Positions 51,953 to 59,883 of a stretch of 64,000 nucleotides of DNA are shown piece by piece (within the stretch, counting starts at the first letter, position 1; the number at the start of each line of letters is the position of its first letter). The translations under genes and the position numbers were made by a program. This DNA comes from an uncultured Erythrobacter sp. Its GTDB lineage: Bacteria; Pseudomonadota; Alphaproteobacteria; Sphingomonadales; Sphingomonadaceae. The notes under the pieces are model-generated. The model searched no databases. It saw only the letters and a program-made list of their open reading frames with translations, and was not told where the DNA came from. The stretch is from positions 1 through 64,000 of the forward strand of contig CALCCG010000185.1 of assembly GCA_937899785.1 (NCBI GenBank), read 5' to 3'.

Positions 51953-53689
51953 TTACTCGGCCGCTTCGTCGCTCGGCAGGTCGGGCCCTTCGCCCGCGAG
52001 CGGATCGTTGGCAAAGGGCAGGTTGGCAATCGCCTCCTCGACCTTTTCCGGGTTCTGCGCCGCGGCTTCAACCAGATTGCTGAGCGAGGAGCCGTCAAGG
52101 CCAAGCTCTTTCATCAAACCATCGAGCACAGGCGCCTGAGCGCGGTAGGCGAGCGCCGCTGAAACGGCGTCACTCGCCAGGTTTCCCGATCCACCCGCCC
52201 GAGCGCCCCCGCCATCATTGGCCGCACCGCCGCCCGAGCCCCCATTGGTGAGTCCGTCGACCTGTACGATCTTGATCGAATCGATCGCTTCCATAGGCTT
52301 GGCGCTCTCACGCACGACCTCAGGCAGGACTTTGAGCAGCGCCAGCTTGGTCTGGAGGCTGATCTGATCCATTGAAAGGATGTTCGCCGCCTCGTTGACC
52401 GCGCGTTGGCCGGCCGCTTCGACTTCAAAGCGAACACGGGCCGCATCGGCGCGAAGCTTTTCGGCTTCGGCCTCGCCGTCGGCTCCCAGCCGTAGGGCTT
52501 CCGCGCGATTGGCGGCTGCATCCTTCTCGGCCGCCGCTTCGACGGTGACCTGGATCGCTTCACGTTCGGCTTCTTTGGCCGCTTCGATCAGTTCGATCTT
52601 CTTGGTCCGTTCGGCGATCTCGCTTTCGCGTGAGGTCGCGACCTGTTCCTCAGCCGCAACCGCGAGGGCGCGCGCGGCGTCGGCTTCGGCCTTGGCCTGG
52701 CTTTCCTCACGAGACTTGTTCTGGACCGCGATCTGCTGCTCTTGGCGAGCGATTTCGAGCGCGCGCACCTGATCGATCCGAGCCTCTTCGACGGTGCGGT
52801 CGGCTTCGATCTGCTGGCTGTCGACTTCCTTCTTGGCCTGGATGCGCGCCGAGTCCGCTTCACGCTCTCGCATGGCCTGCTCGCTGGCGATTTCCGCCAT
52901 TTGCGAAGCGCGCCGCACTTCGACTTCGCGTTCTTGCGACAGACGCGCGTACTCCTTGTCACGTTCGATCTCGAAGCTGCGCTCATCAGCTTCGAGGTTC
53001 TTGGTCTCCATCTGAACACGCGTGTCCTGCTCGATATCGTTGCGCAGTTTCTTGCGCGCTTCGATCTGCTCGGTGAGCTTGGTCAGACCCTCCGCGTCAA
53101 ACGCGTTGTTGGCGTTGAAGTGCTCGATGCTGGTCTGGTCGAGCCCGGTGAGCGAAACCGACTCCAGCTCCAGACCGTTCATCGCCAGGTCGTTCGAAGA
53201 CACTTGCTGCACCTTCTGGACGAAGTCGGCGCGCTGCTCGTGCAGCTCGTTCATGCTCATGCCGGCCGCGACCGAGCGCAGCGCGTCGACGAACTTGCCC
53301 TCGACCAGGTCCTTGAGCAGTTCGGGCTGCATCGTGCGTTGGCCAAGCGTTTGCGCCGCCATGCCGATCGCGCCGGCATCGGGGCGCACGCGGACGTAGA
53401 ATTCCGCTTTCACATCGATCCGCAACCGGTCGAGCGTGATCAACGCTTCGGCGTCACGGCGCACGACGCTGAGCACCAGCGTGTTCATGTTGACCGGCAT
53501 GGTCTCGTGGAAGACCGGGAAGACCAGCGCGCCACCGTTCATGACGACCTTTTCGCCGCCCACACCGGTCCGGACAAAGGCGGTCTCCTTCGAGGCGCGG
53601 CGGTATAGCGTGGTGAGGAAGATGAAGATCGCGAAGATTGCGATCAGAACGATCCCGACAATAATGGCCCAATCAATCAGTGTTTGCAT
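51953..53689 (-). CDS. Flotillin family protein (YqiK/FloT-like)
   Basis: A 578-residue protein. One N-terminal membrane segment (about residues 6-27, AIIVGIVLIAIFAIFIFLTT) is followed by an SPFH domain (about 30-215; KETAFVRTGVGGEKVVMNGG, ALRSVAAGMSMNELHEQR). A very long charged coiled coil (about 220-450) is rich in EA, AE and KK repeats. A Gly-rich linker (GGSGGGAANDGGGARAGGSG, about 485-505) precedes the helical end. Flotillins form oligomeric membrane microdomain scaffolds. AGGAGA precedes ATG 53689. The YqiJ-like gene is just upstream, as in the E. coli yqiJ-yqiK arrangement. Confidence 0.93.
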   Translation of the reverse strand: MQTLIDWAIIVGIVLIAIFAIFIFLTTLYRRASKETAFVRTGVGGEKVVMNGGALVFPVFHETMPVNMNTLVLSVVRRDAEALITLDRLRIDVKAEFYVRVRPDAGAIGMAAQTLGQRTMQPELLKDLVEGKFVDALRSVAAGMSMNELHEQRADFVQKVQQVSSNDLAMNGLELESVSLTGLDQTSIEHFNANNAFDAEGLTKLTEQIEARKKLRNDIEQDTRVQMETKNLEADERSFEIERDKEYARLSQEREVEVRRASQMAEIASEQAMREREADSARIQAKKEVDSQQIEADRTVEEARIDQVRALEIARQEQQIAVQNKSREESQAKAEADAARALAVAAEEQVATSRESEIAERTKKIELIEAAKEAEREAIQVTVEAAAEKDAAANRAEALRLGADGEAEAEKLRADAARVRFEVEAAGQRAVNEAANILSMDQISLQTKLALLKVLPEVVRESAKPMEAIDSIKIVQVDGLTNGGSGGGAANDGGGARAGGSGNLASDAVSAALAYRAQAPVLDGLMKELGLDGSSLSNLVEAAAQNPEKVEEAIANLPFANDPLAGEGPDLPSDEAAE

Positions 53690-53750
53690 GATGTCTCCTG
53701 TTCCTTCGTGTGTGCCGACGCGCGCGTCCTGAGGGGCTTTCGGGGGCCCA

Positions 53751-54425
53751 TCAGGTCACTTGCAGCATCGGGCTTTCGTAGCGAACCGCGTAAAACGTCT
53801 CCCCCTCGCGCCGCACGAGGAGGACAGTTTCGCCCTCGCTCAAAGCGGCCTCGGGATCATGCGGTTCAACCATGACAAAATGGGGATGCCCGTGAATATC
53901 GAGCACTTTGGAACGCGCCGGGCTGCCCGTTTTGGCGGTGCCGATCTGGATCTCTGCATCGCGGCGCACCAGCGAATCGAGGGGGACAGCGCTGGTCTCA
54001 TCCTGCGGCAGCAGCTTTGCCAGCGGCCGTGTGATCACACCGTTGACCGGCAAAGCCGCCAGCCCCGCCAGAACCGCAGCAAGCGCGGTGCTCAGCGGCG
54101 CGCCGATCAGCGCGATCATGAACTGCTGCCCCGCCACACCGATCGCGGCAAAGACGAAGAGCAGAACCATCAGCCAGATGAGAAACGGCACCTTCCCCAG
54201 CCCCAAAAGGCTGAAGGCGCCGGCGACCCACCCGCTCGCAGTGAGAGCCTCGGGATCAACGTCAAACTCGCTTTCTCCGGCCGCTTCAATGTCCAGATCG
54301 ACATCGATATCGACATCGCCCGCATCGAACAGATCGCCCAGCCCCAGTATTTGCGCAAAGCTGATAAGAACAAGCGCAATAAGAGCGAGCAGAAAAGGCA
54401 AGTTGTGAGGCTCAAGCAGAGTCAT
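53751..54425 (-). CDS. YqiJ-like membrane protein with NfeD/OB-fold C-terminus
   Basis: A 224-residue protein. Membrane segments lie at about residues 9-30, 65-95 and 98-130. A highly acidic patch (DLFDAGDVDIDVDLDIEAAG) lies between the first two. The C-terminal 80 residues form the OB-fold domain seen in YqiJ/NfeD partners of SPFH proteins (RRDAEIQIGTAKTGSPARS; EGETVLLVRREGETFYAVR). It is a membrane partner of flotillin. The flotillin gene follows 61 bases downstream, so the two form an operon. Family assignment is good; the molecular role is uncertain. Confidence 0.85.
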   Translation of the reverse strand: MTLLEPHNLPFLLALIALVLISFAQILGLGDLFDAGDVDIDVDLDIEAAGESEFDVDPEALTASGWVAGAFSLLGLGKVPFLIWLMVLLFVFAAIGVAGQQFMIALIGAPLSTALAAVLAGLAALPVNGVITRPLAKLLPQDETSAVPLDSLVRRDAEIQIGTAKTGSPARSKVLDIHGHPHFVMVEPHDPEAALSEGETVLLVRREGETFYAVRYESPMLQVT

Positions 54426-54586
54426 CGTTTCGTATCCGCAAAAGGCCCCGCCGCAAGCGCAGCAAGGTCAGTGTTCCAAGTTTTTCCCATGAACAGCGAC
54501 TTAACACACTGTTTCGAGAAATGATACAAAAATCGGTATTGGTTGCCCGATACAACTCTTATTTGTTCGATTTTTTCGTGGATGTC

Positions 54587-54602
54587 TTGAATTGTTATTC
54601 AA
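54587..54602. promoter_or_regulatory. 16-base palindrome between P450 and YqiJ-like genes
   Basis: TTGAATTGTTATTCAA is a perfect 6-base inverted repeat around TGTT in an AT-rich stretch (about 54490-54605). It lies 162 bases upstream of the YqiJ start and 19 bases past the P450 stop. It could be an operator or a weak terminator. Confidence 0.35.
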
Positions 54603-54620
54603 AATCCCCATGTCCAAGGC

Positions 54621-55940
54621 TTAAGCGGCGCTGGTCGAGGCCGATATGCGGATTGGCAAGGTCTTCAATCCACCCACAAAAGTGCTCGTTGCGCGCTTGG
54701 GCTCTCCGGCCAGCTCAACTCTCTCAACCCGATCAAGCAGCGCTTCGAACAAGAGCCGCATTTCGAGCCGCGCCAGGTGCAGACCGAGGCATTGGTGCCC
54801 GCCCGCGCCGAACGCGAGATGCCGGTTCGGTGAACGCGCGGCATCAAAACGGCGCGGGTCCTCGAATTGCGCGGGATCATGGTTGGCGGAAACGTAGTTG
54901 ATCATCATCCAGTCGCCTTCGCGGATGAGCTGACCACCCACTTCCACATCGTGTGCGGCGGTGCGCATGAAGTGCTGCACAGGACTGGTCCAACGGATCG
55001 CCTCCTCGACAATGCCGGGCAAAAGCGAGCGGTCATTGCGCACGCGCGCCCATTGGTCCGGATCCTGCGCCAGCGCTTGCATGGCACCCGCGGTCGACGC
55101 GCTGGTCGTATCGTGCCCGGCGGTCGCGACGATGATGTAGTACCCTGCCATATCGCGCGGCGGCAGCGGCTCGCCATCGACGAGCGCGTTGGCGATCACA
55201 CTGGCGACATCATCGGTCGGGTTGGCGCGGCGATCCTGCGCAAGCGCGGCGAAGTAGTCTTCGAAGCTCTTAACCGCCCCGGCCACCAATTGGACCACTT
55301 GTTCTGGCGACATCTGATCCATACCCGAGCCTGAGAGGTCCGCATCCTGCCCGCCAAACAGCTGCTGGGTGAGCATCTGCATACGCGGTTCGTCCGCAGG
55401 CGGCACGCCAAGGATCTGCATTACCACGCGCAAGGGATAAGGCCCCGCCACCATCTCGACAAAGTCGAGCTCGGGGCCCGCCGCGATCATCGCGTCGACC
55501 GTGCGCCGGGCGAGCGCGCGGATTTCGTCTTCGATCCGCGCAAGGTTGCGCGGCATGAACCAGTCCTGCGTCAGCTTGCGATATTTCGGGTGGATCGGCG
55601 CGTCGAAGACAACCAACGAATCCACCAGCATATTCGAACCGGTTGCCGCGCGGCTGAACTCGATCGCCTGATTAAAGCTGAAAACCACCGGCCTGGGGTT
55701 GTTGAGGAAGGTCGCGTTGTCCTTCGATATCCGCATCACGTCTTCGTAGCGGCTGATCAACCAGAACGGCTCAAACAGGCCGGATTCTTCGGAAATGACC
55801 TTCGCAACCGGTGTCGTTTTGCGAATGTGGTCGAACGTGTCGAGCAAGCCGTCCCATTCGGCGTAGCTGTGCGGATCGATCACCGCCTTGGCGAGCGGTG
55901 TCGGTAGAACCGCCACCGGGCCGTCTGCCTCGGTCGCCAT
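54621..55940 (-). CDS. Cytochrome P450
   Basis: A 439-residue soluble bacterial P450. The I-helix oxygen-activation motif is AGHDTTS (about residues 274-280). The ExxR is EEAIR (about 312-316), and the haem ligand is Cys384 in FGAGGHQCLGLHLA. The N-terminal half (FLISRYEDV-type helix and LVVFDAPIHPKYRKL with the C-helix) fits class I bacterial P450s needing a ferredoxin and reductase, which are not adjacent. ATG 55940 overlaps the stop of the acyl-CoA ligase (TGATG), so it is coupled. The substrate is probably a hydrophobic acid or alcohol, unproven. Confidence 0.95.
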   Translation of the reverse strand: MATEADGPVAVLPTPLAKAVIDPHSYAEWDGLLDTFDHIRKTTPVAKVISEESGLFEPFWLISRYEDVMRISKDNATFLNNPRPVVFSFNQAIEFSRAATGSNMLVDSLVVFDAPIHPKYRKLTQDWFMPRNLARIEDEIRALARRTVDAMIAAGPELDFVEMVAGPYPLRVVMQILGVPPADEPRMQMLTQQLFGGQDADLSGSGMDQMSPEQVVQLVAGAVKSFEDYFAALAQDRRANPTDDVASVIANALVDGEPLPPRDMAGYYIIVATAGHDTTSASTAGAMQALAQDPDQWARVRNDRSLLPGIVEEAIRWTSPVQHFMRTAAHDVEVGGQLIREGDWMMINYVSANHDPAQFEDPRRFDAARSPNRHLAFGAGGHQCLGLHLARLEMRLLFEALLDRVERVELAGEPKRATSTFVGGLKTLPIRISASTSAA

Positions 55941-57496
55941 CACGCCTGCTCCCGGGCTCTGGCTTCAAATTCGTCGCGCAGCTCGCGCTTGTAGAGCTTG
56001 CCATTGGCCTCGCGCGGGAGATCGGGCCGGAAATCGAACAGCTTGGGCATCTTGATGCGCGCCAGATTGGGAGCAAGAAACTCGCGCAGCTCTTCTTCAA
56101 AGCTCGGCCCGGCAAGTTCCATGCTCATCGGCTGCACCACCGCCACAACCTTTTCACCAAGATCAGGGCAGGGCGCGCCGATCACAGCGGCATCCATAAC
56201 CTTATCGTGCGTTATCAGAAGGTTCTCAATCTCCTGAGGGTAGATGTTGACCCCGCCTGAGATGATCATGTGGCTCTTGCGGTCGGTCAGGAAGAGGAAA
56301 CCTTCTTTATCGACATGGCCGATATCGCCCAGTGTCATCCAGCCTTTGGGGTGCATCGCCTCGGCGGTCTTGGCCTCATCCTTGTGATAGGTTGGGAGAT
56401 TGTCGTTCTCAAAGAAGATAAGACCGTCCTCGCCCGCTGCGCATTCCTCCCCATCGGGACCGCAGACATGAATCTTCCCGTGTATCGCCACCCCGACCGT
56501 GCCCGGGTGCGACAGCCAGGCCTCGCTGCCGGCAAAGGTCATGCCGATTTGCTCAGAGCCCGCGTAATACTCGTTCACGATCGGCCCCCACCATTCGATC
56601 ATCTCGCGCTTGATCGGCACCGGGCAAGGCGCAGCCGCGTGCAGCGCGCGTTTATGGGACGAGAGGTCATATTGTGTGCGAATTTCGGGATCGAGTTTGA
56701 GAAACCGGACAAAATGCGTCGGCACCCACTGGCTGTCGGTCACACGGTAGGTTTCGATCGCTTTGAGCGCTTCCTCGGGATCAAATTTCTCCATCACGAC
56801 AACGGTGCCACCGAGGCGATGGACGACGGAAGACCATCCCAAGGGCGCGGCGTGGTAAAGCGGTGCAGGGGAGAGATAGACCATCGATCCATCGCCAGGC
56901 ATGCCGACGCCAACGGTCGCCAATCCCAAGAGCGGAACCGGCGCTTGCGGGTCGGAATCCTCGGGCGGCGCAGGTTTTACGCCTTTGGGACGCCCAGTGG
57001 TGCCGCTGGAATAGAGCATGATAAGCCCGGCGTGCGGGTTTTCGGGTGGGGCCTCGCTGTGACGATCAAGCTCGGCGGCAAAGTCATCCTCGCCCCCACT
57101 GTCAAGCACGAGGACTTCCAGTTCAGGCAATTGCGCGCGCACTGTCTCCAGCGCCTCGGCAAACCGTGGGGAGGTAATGAGCAGCCGCGCTTCGCTGTCT
57201 TTCAGGATATAGGCGATCTCGGGGCCAGTGAGCCGCGTTGAGATGGGCACCAACATCGTGCCAGCGCGCTGAGAGCCCCAGTTGAGGACGTAGTAATCCA
57301 GCCGATTTTCCAGCAAGACCGCAAAAGCATCTCCGCCTCGATCGTTCGGGCCGAGACCGCGCGCGTGCAACAGATGAGCAAATCGGTTCGATGACGCGTC
57401 CAGCTCACCGTAGGTCATTCGTGCGCCGCTCCCGGTCATGATGATCGCCGGATGATCAGGACGTGTCACGGCGTGCGCAATGGGATGCAGGCTCAT
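55940..57496 (-). CDS. Acyl-CoA synthetase (AMP-forming, ANL superfamily)
   Basis: A 518-residue acyl-CoA ligase. The P-loop is LIMLYSSGTTGRPKGVKP. The aromatic and adenine motifs include MKEYYAGSEQ-like NEYYAGSEQIGMTF. The hinge and catalytic region is GWMTLGDIGHVDKEGFLFLT followed by DRKSHMIISGGVNIYPQEIE. The C-terminal catalytic Lys region is LPREANGKLYKRELRD. It activates a carboxylic acid to its CoA thioester. ATG 57496 has GGAGAG eight bases upstream. It is co-translated with the P450, so the two may act on one substrate (activation plus hydroxylation). Confidence 0.95.
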   Translation of the reverse strand: MSLHPIAHAVTRPDHPAIIMTGSGARMTYGELDASSNRFAHLLHARGLGPNDRGGDAFAVLLENRLDYYVLNWGSQRAGTMLVPISTRLTGPEIAYILKDSEARLLITSPRFAEALETVRAQLPELEVLVLDSGGEDDFAAELDRHSEAPPENPHAGLIMLYSSGTTGRPKGVKPAPPEDSDPQAPVPLLGLATVGVGMPGDGSMVYLSPAPLYHAAPLGWSSVVHRLGGTVVVMEKFDPEEALKAIETYRVTDSQWVPTHFVRFLKLDPEIRTQYDLSSHKRALHAAAPCPVPIKREMIEWWGPIVNEYYAGSEQIGMTFAGSEAWLSHPGTVGVAIHGKIHVCGPDGEECAAGEDGLIFFENDNLPTYHKDEAKTAEAMHPKGWMTLGDIGHVDKEGFLFLTDRKSHMIISGGVNIYPQEIENLLITHDKVMDAAVIGAPCPDLGEKVVAVVQPMSMELAGPSFEEELREFLAPNLARIKMPKLFDFRPDLPREANGKLYKRELRDEFEARAREQA

Positions 57497-57635
57497 ATAT
57501 CTCTCCAATGACGCCGCCGGTCAGGCCTTGTGGACGGCCTGACCGCGATCGGTCTCTCCAAAAAGGAAATCTAGCGCCGCACTTGGGCCACTCAAGCGAA
57601 ATCGGCGCGCCAAAGCAGCGCCCCAACTGAACCGC

Positions 57636-57665
57636 AAAAAAAAGGCGGCGGGAAAACCCGCCGCC
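57636..57665 (-). terminator. Rho-independent terminator after the M23 peptidase gene
   Basis: GGCGGCGGG (57644-57652) pairs perfectly with CCCGCCGCC (57657-57665) around an AAAA loop. On the minus strand the stem is followed by eight T (57643-57636). It lies about 60 bases after the M23 stop at 57727 and about 140 bases before the acyl-CoA ligase start. Confidence 0.92.
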
Positions 57666-57726
57666 CATACTCGGACACCCTCTCCAATGTCCGACCCGCT
57701 CCAAGGCGGGTTAACTCTTGCTCGTT

Positions 57727-58476
57727 CTATTGGCCGCCGCCTTGGCCCAACGGAACGTCTGGACGGATACGTCCGTCAGAGGCCAAACCACTCTGTGTGT
57801 CCGCTTCAGCCTGCTGTGTGGCCTCTTTCATATAGGGAATCGGGTTTACTGCAACCCCATCGACACGAACTTCGTAATGCAGGTGGGGACCGGTCGAGCG
57901 CCCTGTGGACCCGACATAGCCGATCACATCGCCCTTCTGCACGGTCTGACCATCGGCGACGAGCAACTTGGAAAGGTGGGCGTAGCGGGTCTGCAGATCC
58001 GCACCATGCTCGAGATAAATGACCAGTCCATAGGTGCGCGATCGATCCGCGCGCGACACTTCGCCGGCGGCGGTCGCGTAGACCGGTGTGCCGGTGGGCG
58101 CGGCGAGATCAACCCCACTATGCCTCTTTCGACGGCGCAGGATAGGATGGACACGCATGCCATAGCCGCTCGAAACGCGACCGGTGTTGAGCGGGTTGCG
58201 CGAGGGCACCGAGACCGGTTGCGGAATTGTGGTTGTGATATCGGTCGCAAACGGATCCGGGCCAGCGGTGTCGAGCGCAGTCCACTGCGCGAAAAGCTCG
58301 CGGAAACTCGGATCGCCCTTTGCGAGCGATTCCTCCTGCGCCTCCTCGATCGGCTTGGTCACCTCAGCGGCGTTAGCCGAGCTGTTTGCAGCCGCCGGCG
58401 AGGCGAGTGTCACCGCAAAGGCGGCGCCAATCCCTGTCGCAGTCCGATAAAAAATTTGCCCGAAAGCAAAACGCAT
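57727..58476 (-). CDS. M23 family metallopeptidase (LytM-type)
   Basis: A 249-residue secreted protein. The signal peptide is at residues 1-30 (ATGIGAAFAVTLASPAAANS). The LytM domain carries HSGVDLAAPTGTPVYATAAG (first zinc ligands HxxxD) and HLHYEV with the HxH motif. SSGYGMRVHPILRRRKRH also fits. M23 enzymes cut peptidoglycan peptide bridges or activate amidases. It is the last gene of the minus-strand glnE-bcp-DUF455 series, 124 bases after DUF455, and ends at a strong terminator. Confidence 0.93.
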   Translation of the reverse strand: MRFAFGQIFYRTATGIGAAFAVTLASPAAANSSANAAEVTKPIEEAQEESLAKGDPSFRELFAQWTALDTAGPDPFATDITTTIPQPVSVPSRNPLNTGRVSSGYGMRVHPILRRRKRHSGVDLAAPTGTPVYATAAGEVSRADRSRTYGLVIYLEHGADLQTRYAHLSKLLVADGQTVQKGDVIGYVGSTGRSTGPHLHYEVRVDGVAVNPIPYMKEATQQAEADTQSGLASDGRIRPDVPLGQGGGQ

Positions 58477-58600
58477 AGTGACCCGTTCCTCGCTGCAAGT
58501 CTGTTTCGACTTGGCGCCGAATTTTATGGGTGGCGCGCTCCCTTTTTTAGCGATCTGTATTTCTGATTCCGATTTGGTGAGGATTTATCGGGGCGATTCA

Positions 58601-59404
58601 TTAAAGTGCAATGTCCGCGTAAAAGTCGCGCGACAGACCGGCTGCGAGACGCGCCGAGTCGTTGAACGGCGGCTTAACGGCGCCGCGGAAGTGCTCGCCA
58701 ACAAGGGATTTCCAGTAGGCTTCAGGCGCTTCGCCAAGGGACTTTGCGTGCGCGAGAAAATGCTTGGTGCCCACCGCCACATGCCGGATTTCGTCTTCAA
58801 GTATGCGCGCGAGGATTTTCGCGCCGCCCTCGTCGCCCGCAGCCCGCACCCGCTCCAAAGTCGCCGGGGTGACGTCCAACCCGCGCGCCTCAAGCACCAT
58901 CGGGACAACGGCCAGTCGCGCGGCGACATCGTGCCGGGTCGCGTGCGCGGCCTGCCACAAACCCCCATGCGCCGGTAAAGCGCCGTAATGGCTGCCCAAC
59001 GACTCCAGCTTGCGGGCGAGAAGCGCGAAGTGCATCGCTTCGTCCGCAGCGACATCGAGGAAATCGCTGACAAAGTCTTCGCCCATGTCTTCGCCGAACC
59101 GACCGGCCATATCCAGCGCCAGATCAATCGCCACAAACTCAATATGCGCAAGACTGTGCCACAAGGCGATCCGAGCGCGCTCAGACCCGCCTTTGCCGCG
59201 CCTGGGCATTTTGTTCGGCGGCAGAAGCTCGGGCTCGTGCGGACGCGCGGGGGGATCCGGCATTGGCGCGTCAAAAGCAAAGGCCAGCCGCCCTTGACGC
59301 CAACCCCGCGCCACGGCCCGCGTCGCAAAGCACTTAGCGCGAGGGTCAGGAGTCAGCAACGCAGCGCGTACCGCGCCTGACACGGTTGGCGCATTCGATC
59401 GCAT
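58601..59404 (-). CDS. DUF455 ferritin-like domain protein
   Basis: A 267-residue helical protein matching DUF455, a ferritin-like (MiaE-related) di-iron fold. Likely metal ligands appear in WHSLAHIEFVAIDLALDM, VAADEAMHFALLARKLES and LEDEIRHVAVGTKH, i.e. ExxH pairs on separate helices. The function of DUF455 is not established; a hydroxylase or oxidase role is possible. ATG 59404 is five bases from the stop of the peroxiredoxin gene. The frame is open upstream but overlaps bcp. Confidence 0.85.
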   Translation of the reverse strand: MRSNAPTVSGAVRAALLTPDPRAKCFATRAVARGWRQGRLAFAFDAPMPDPPARPHEPELLPPNKMPRRGKGGSERARIALWHSLAHIEFVAIDLALDMAGRFGEDMGEDFVSDFLDVAADEAMHFALLARKLESLGSHYGALPAHGGLWQAAHATRHDVAARLAVVPMVLEARGLDVTPATLERVRAAGDEGGAKILARILEDEIRHVAVGTKHFLAHAKSLGEAPEAYWKSLVGEHFRGAVKPPFNDSARLAAGLSRDFYADIAL

Positions 59405-59409
59405 TGCGG

Positions 59410-59883
59410 TCAAAGCGTCTTGGCAGCGGCGAGCACTTCTTCTGCGTGCCCCTTGACCTTCACCTTGGGCCAGATCTGGGCAATCGCGCCGCCCGCATCG
59501 ACCAGATAAGTGCTGCGAACCATGCCCAAATACGTCTTCCCGTACATCTGCTTCTCCGTCCATATGCCGAGCGCGTCAGACAGTCCGCCTTCCTCCGCGT
59601 CGGTTGCCAGCGGCGTGGTCAGATCGTGCTTGGCTATAAAGTTCTGGTGCTTCTTGGCCGAATCCTTGCTGACGCCGAGGAGTTCAACGCCTGCGGCCTC
59701 AAAGTCGCCTTTCAAGGCGGAGAAGTCCTTGGCCTCCGTGGTGCAGCCGGGTGTGTTGTCCTTTGGATAGAAGAAGAGCACCAGCTTTTTGCCGGCAAAG
59801 TCGCTGGGTTTGACACTGCCGCCATCAGGCGTGCCCATGGCGATATCGGGAATGGCGTCGCCGGCTGCAGGAAAGTCGCTCAT
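59410..59883 (-). CDS. bcp: Peroxiredoxin of the BCP (thioredoxin-dependent) type
   Basis: A 157-residue thiol peroxidase. Cys47 in YPKDNTPGCTTEAKDFSAL is the peroxidatic Cys. No Cys is found five residues later, so it is a 1-Cys-like form. DSAKKHQNFIAKHDL and STYLVDAGGAIAQIW are conserved. It removes hydroperoxides. ATG 59883 overlaps the glnE stop as ATGA, so it is coupled to glnE. Confidence 0.94.
   Translation of the reverse strand: MSDFPAAGDAIPDIAMGTPDGGSVKPSDFAGKKLVLFFYPKDNTPGCTTEAKDFSALKGDFEAAGVELLGVSKDSAKKHQNFIAKHDLTTPLATDAEEGGLSDALGIWTEKQMYGKTYLGMVRSTYLVDAGGAIAQIWPKVKVKGHAEEVLAAAKTL

Noticed and set aside
54426-54500. Sigma-54-type promoter upstream of the YqiJ-like gene (minus strand TGGAAC...TTGCTGC)
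   Set aside because: The spacing between the GG and GC elements is about two bases too long for a sigma-54 promoter.
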